This document shows, piece by piece, positions 20,272 through 21,676 of a stretch of 21,676 bases of DNA. Every line of letters starts with the position of its first letter. Position 1 is the first letter of the stretch. The notes under the pieces are model-generated. The model searched no databases. It saw nothing but the letters and a program-made list of their open reading frames with translations, and was not told the DNA's origin. This DNA is from Planctomycetota bacterium. Lineage in GTDB: Bacteria; Planctomycetota; Phycisphaerae; Phycisphaerales; UBA1924. Both the position numbers and the translations under genes were made by a program. The DNA lies in the NCBI GenBank assembly GCA_023434205.1, contig JAEYTB010000037.1, positions 1 to 21,676 of the forward strand, written 5' to 3'.

Positions 20272-21420
20272 TCATACCGCCCGGAAGCATGAGGCGATTT
20301 CTCTGCGTGAGGCCTGGATGGCGGGCACGAGGCCGGCGAGGACGCCCACACCGGCGGAGATGGCCAGACCAAGGGCTACCACGGCCCAGTCGGCGGTGAC
20401 GTTCAGGCTCTGGCCCTCGTTGCTGAGGCTGAAGTTTCCGTAGCGGACGACGGCCACGGCCAGGAGCGTGCCGATGAGACCGCCCGCGATGCCCATCACC
20501 AGCCCTTCGCCGATGATGAGCCGCGCGATGGCCCCGGAGCGGAAGCCGAGCGTCTGGAGCACGGCGTGCTCCTTGATGCGGTCCTGCACGGAGAGCACGA
20601 TGGCGTTGGCGACCAGCGCGAGGACCGCGGCGAGGCAGCCCCAGCCAAGGTAGCGGGTGAAGCCGACGATCTCGACGATGTCGGCGCCGGCCTGGGCGAC
20701 GAAGGCCTTTTCGGATCGGGTTGTGGTGGGGTCGGCCTCGTGGCGGAACTGGTCGTCGATCGCGGCGGCGATGGCCTCGAGGTTGGCGGGGTTGTCAACG
20801 GTGACGTTGAACTGCGTGACGACGCCCAGGCCCGCGCGGCTGGTGGAGGCCCGCTGGAGGAAGTCGAGCGAGACGTAGGCGACGTTCTCGTCCTGGGGCT
20901 CGCTGGAGCGGAAGATGCCCGCGACGGTGACGGAGATGCCCGAGGAGGTGAAGGACTGGCCGACCTTGAAGCCGCGGCGCTGGGCGAGGCGTTCACCCAC
21001 GAGCGCGGCGTCGGAGCGCTGGGACCAGGAGGCCAGGTCGCCGGCAATGACTTCCCAGCGGCGGGAGAGCGTTGGGAGTTCGTCGCGGGGCACGCCGCGG
21101 AAGGTGATGACGTCGAGGCTGGCGCGGCAGTTGTTGACGACGATCTGCATGGGGACGACGCCGGTGACGCCGGGGATCTTGGCGATGCGGGGGCCGTAGT
21201 GCTCGGGGATGCGGCTGGTGGCGGGGCAGAAGCGGTTCTCGCGGTAGACGACCAAGGTGGTGTCGGCGGCGGTGGTCTCGGTGGCGCGCTGGACGCTTGT
21301 CTGGAGGGTCTGCACGGCGATGAAGAGGAACATGGCGACGGTGACGCCGGCGATCGTCAGCGAGGTGCGGGTGGTGTGGCGGCTGACCTGCTTGAGGATG
21401 AGGGGGATGAAGCGGGTCAT
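20272..21420 (-). CDS. FtsX/MacB-type ABC transporter permease (first of two)
   Basis: The 382-residue product has the same plan as its downstream neighbour: an N-terminal helix (about 20-40, SLTIAGVTVAMFLFIAVQTL), an extracytoplasmic domain (about 45-250) and three C-terminal helices. The motif QDRIKEHAVLQTLGFRSGAI lies between the C-terminal helices and corresponds to the coupling region. Two cysteines in the outer domain (in FCPATSR and NNCRAS) may form a disulfide. ATG 21420 overlaps the ATPase stop (ATGA), so translation is coupled. The paired but diverged permeases point to a LolCDE-like or MacB-like heterodimer. No MacA-type adaptor gene is visible; a lipoprotein gene takes its place. 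Confidence 0.9.
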   Translation of the reverse strand: MTRFIPLILKQVSRHTTRTSLTIAGVTVAMFLFIAVQTLQTSVQRATETTAADTTLVVYRENRFCPATSRIPEHYGPRIAKIPGVTGVVPMQIVVNNCRASLDVITFRGVPRDELPTLSRRWEVIAGDLASWSQRSDAALVGERLAQRRGFKVGQSFTSSGISVTVAGIFRSSEPQDENVAYVSLDFLQRASTSRAGLGVVTQFNVTVDNPANLEAIAAAIDDQFRHEADPTTTRSEKAFVAQAGADIVEIVGFTRYLGWGCLAAVLALVANAIVLSVQDRIKEHAVLQTLGFRSGAIARLIIGEGLVMGIAGGLIGTLLAVAVVRYGNFSLSNEGQSLNVTADWAVVALGLAISAGVGVLAGLVPAIQASRREIASCFRAV

Positions 21421-21676
21421 GCCGGGGCCCCTTCCAGGGTGCCGGTCTCCACCAGGCGGCCCTTCTCGAGGTGGAGCGTGCGCGTGGCGTGGGAGGCGGA
21501 GCGGGCGTCGTGGGTGACCATGATCAGGGTCTTGCCGAGTTCCTGGTTGAGGCGGGTCAGGAGCTGCATGATGGAGCGGGCGGAGGCGGCGTCGAGGTCG
21601 CCGGTGGGCTCGTCGGCGACGATGATGCGGGGGTCGGTGACGATGGCGCGGGCGATGGCGACCCGCTGCTCCTGAC
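21417..21676 (-). CDS. ABC transporter ATPase, 3' part (LolD/MacB type)
   Basis: Only the last 85 or so residues are in the window; the gene continues beyond the right edge. They start at the end of the signature motif (QEQRVAIARAIVTDPRIIVA). The Walker B and D-loop follow (DEPTGDLDAAS), then the switch histidine region (TLIMVTHDARSA) and a short C-terminus (KGRLVETGTLEGAPA). DEPTGDLD and the short length after the H-loop are typical of LolD/MacB/FtsE-class ATPases. The TGA overlaps the permease start (ATGA). It powers the two downstream permeases. The start and Walker A lie outside the window. Confidence 0.93.
   Translation of the reverse strand, partial: QEQRVAIARAIVTDPRIIVADEPTGDLDAASARSIMQLLTRLNQELGKTLIMVTHDARSASHATRTLHLEKGRLVETGTLEGAPA

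Noticed and set aside
1..21676. CRISPR arrays, insertion sequences, phage genes, toxin-antitoxin or restriction systems
   Set aside because: I looked for regular repeats, transposase or integrase motifs and nuclease or methylase motifs on both strands and found none that I could support.

Overview
The window is a GC-rich bacterial chromosome segment that fits a planctomycete, most likely near the Phycisphaerae. This is an inference from gene style and no marker here proves it. The points in favour are several membrane proteins carrying CxxC...CxxC zinc ribbons, a lipoprotein with a C-x3-PWDYCC cysteine motif, an NfeD pair, futalosine-pathway MqnD, and many starts without a Shine-Dalgarno sequence. 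The + strand is G-rich throughout, whichever strand is coding: most + strand genes use G-ending codons and minus-strand genes use C-ending codons. This suggests a strong replication-strand skew with + as the leading strand.

Layout. 1-2061: the 3' part of a membrane-bound ClpP-class/NfeD protease, overlapped by a short NfeD-type OB-fold protein. 2154-3656: a coiled-coil lipoprotein with a second, C-terminal membrane anchor, followed by a strong imperfect-palindrome hairpin. 3785-6879: an AbgT-family transporter, a double zinc-ribbon membrane protein and a small hydrophilic protein. 6926-7325 (minus): ssrA (tmRNA) with tag ADRNYALAA and its own terminator. 7487-10074: secG with a long Pro/Ala/Thr tail, yicC and a secreted PDZ protein. 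10099-11484: apaG (minus), a divergent zinc-ribbon membrane gene of atypical codon use, and a degraded apaG fragment on its far side. 11485-12928: a DUF2891 protein and a group III truncated haemoglobin. 12921-15936 (minus): an unrecognised protein, then lepA and a small ORF abutting its stop codon. 16173-17269: a possible Arg-rich small ORF, then mqnD. 17262-21676 (minus): an apparent operon of ABC ATPase (partial), two FtsX/MacB-type permeases, an OB-like cysteine lipoprotein and a zinc-ribbon membrane protein.

Functional themes are translation and its quality control (ssrA, lepA, yicC), envelope biogenesis (secG, the NfeD pair, the ABC/lipoprotein operon, the coiled-coil lipoprotein) and menaquinone synthesis (mqnD). 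No mobile element, CRISPR array or classical defence system was seen.

The most interesting signals are three. First, a TANNNT hexamer lies 5-9 nt before the start codon of six genes lacking a Shine-Dalgarno, which predicts leaderless mRNAs. Second, an apaG relic and apaG flank the atypical gene at 10564-11331. Third, the five-gene ABC/lipoprotein operon at the right end has no MacA-type adaptor in view.
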